A stretch of 51,524 bases of DNA. Source: Hydrogenothermus marinus (GTDB lineage: Bacteria > Aquificota > Aquificia > Aquificales > Hydrogenothermaceae). Positions within the stretch are counted from its first letter, which is position 1, and each line of letters starts with the position of its first letter. Position numbers and translations under genes: made by a program. The notes beneath the pieces are model-generated. The model worked only from the letters and a program-made list of their open reading frames with translations, was not told the DNA's origin and did not search any database. Positions 50,981-51,524 of the stretch are shown piece after piece. The stretch covers positions 1 to 51,524 of the forward strand of contig NZ_REFO01000016.1 in the NCBI RefSeq assembly GCF_003688665.1, in the 5' to 3' direction.

Positions 50981-51524
50981 AAAGTGTTCTAAAAATATAG
51001 AGTCAGATGTAAAATAAGGTAAAAACTAAAAGTAGGGGGGGGAATAAAAATAAGAAGAACTAGATTGAAATTCAAAAAAATAATCAAAATAACTAAATCA
51101 ATACTAAGAGAAAAAAGCAAAAAAGAGAAAAAAGGGAAAGGAAGACCAAAAGAATATCCAGACTATTTAATTATATCATTATTTCTATACCAAATTCTAA
51201 AAGGATATTCATATAGAGAAGTATTAGAAGAAACAAAAGATATAATACAGAAATTACCATCATTATCTGTATATCATTATAGGGTAAAGACTTTGCCAAA
51301 AAGTTTATTACAAAAAATAATACACAAAACAGCAATAATCATAATAAAAAAGATAAAGAAAAAAGTTTCTTATCTTATAGCAGATGGAACAGGATTTAGT
51401 TTTGATGATATATACCCTAATTAAAGTTTATTCCTTTATAGCAGACAAAGGATTTGATAGTATTAAAATAATGGAAGATATAGCAAAATCAGGAGTAGAA
51501 TTAGATATTAGAGTAAAAGAAACA
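50981..51524 (+). mobile_element. IS element, right-end copy, internally deleted, cut by window edge
   Basis: Inverted copy of 1-718. It starts AAAGTGTTCT at 50981 and is nearly identical up to 51418, where 176 bases present in the left copy (107-282) are missing. It then continues to the window edge at the same base as the left copy. A run of eight Gs (51035-51042) replaces six. Confidence 0.85.
51065..51524 (+). pseudogene. IS transposase disrupted by a 176-base deletion
   Basis: From TTG 51065 the frame encodes 119 residues that match the left copy (GRPKEYPDYLI, IADGTGFSFDD), then stops at 51422 just after the deletion junction. Because 176 is not a multiple of three, the ADKGFDS region downstream is out of frame. 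The product keeps the presumed first catalytic Asp but loses the rest, so it cannot be an active transposase, though the ends of the element might still be moved by another copy. Confidence 0.85.

Overview
The window looks like one complete contig from a low-GC (roughly 30 %), thermophilic, chemolithoautotrophic bacterium of the Aquificota, most likely family Hydrogenothermaceae (Sulfurihydrogenibium/Venenivibrio-like). The grounds are the extreme A+T content, a branched-polyamine synthase (BpsA) typical of thermophiles, the Gram-negative envelope genes (MlaE, KdsD, LPP20-type lipoproteins), the ResB cytochrome c biogenesis protein, and many proteins of the general type seen in that phylum. 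The genus is inference. The two ends of the window are inverted copies of the same insertion sequence and stop at exactly the same base of it, so the contig probably ends because assembly could not pass a repeated element.

Layout. 1-718: interrupted IS copy, minus strand. 728-1584: tRNA(CAU) with a strong promoter, then a coiled-coil/zinc-ribbon protein. 1581-4061: secDF. 4172-7818: tgt, bpsA, a macro-domain gene and a membrane-anchored Mrr-like protein. 7871-10054: moaA and three small genes ending in a thioredoxin-like lipoprotein. 10064-13469: an envelope cluster (LPP20-type lipoprotein, FlgT-like protein, CsgG-like lipoprotein, and a divergent second LPP20-type lipoprotein). 13513-19253: lepA, birA, SDR, plsC, a MagIII-like glycosylase that lacks a standard start codon, and hemE. 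19443-28878: a long plus-strand run (accC, MBL hydrolase, nfo, tRNA-Arg, polyprenyl synthase, panD, mltD-like, ispG, a LAGLIDADG-like protein, argB, thiS, aminotransferase). 28897-35514: a GATase-like protein, DUF2892, Mre11, pyrG, hslU, a lone RAM domain and a TPR protein. 35690-36622: four tRNAs and ppa. 36689-37398: IS1-family element. 37501-45668: dnaB, mlaE, an exported protein, pfkA, spoVG, resB, holB, ricT, kdsD. 45648-50926: a minus-strand run (lysR, tlyA, def, ACT regulator, gcvH, dapE, iclR, tRNA-Asp, tRNA-Val). 50981-51524: second IS copy, internally deleted.

Genes are packed tightly, often overlapping by 1-4 bases. No stretch over 300 bases lacks a gene. The content is mostly housekeeping: protein export, translation, cofactors, isoprenoids, amino acids and replication. 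Recurring themes stand out. Four protein genes start 16-31 bases after the 3' end of a tRNA. All three IS copies sit 9-15 bases upstream of the -35 box of a tRNA promoter. At least two genes appear to use CTG or ATA start codons. A macro-domain gene appears to be leaderless. No CRISPR array, rRNA, prophage or recognised defence island was seen.
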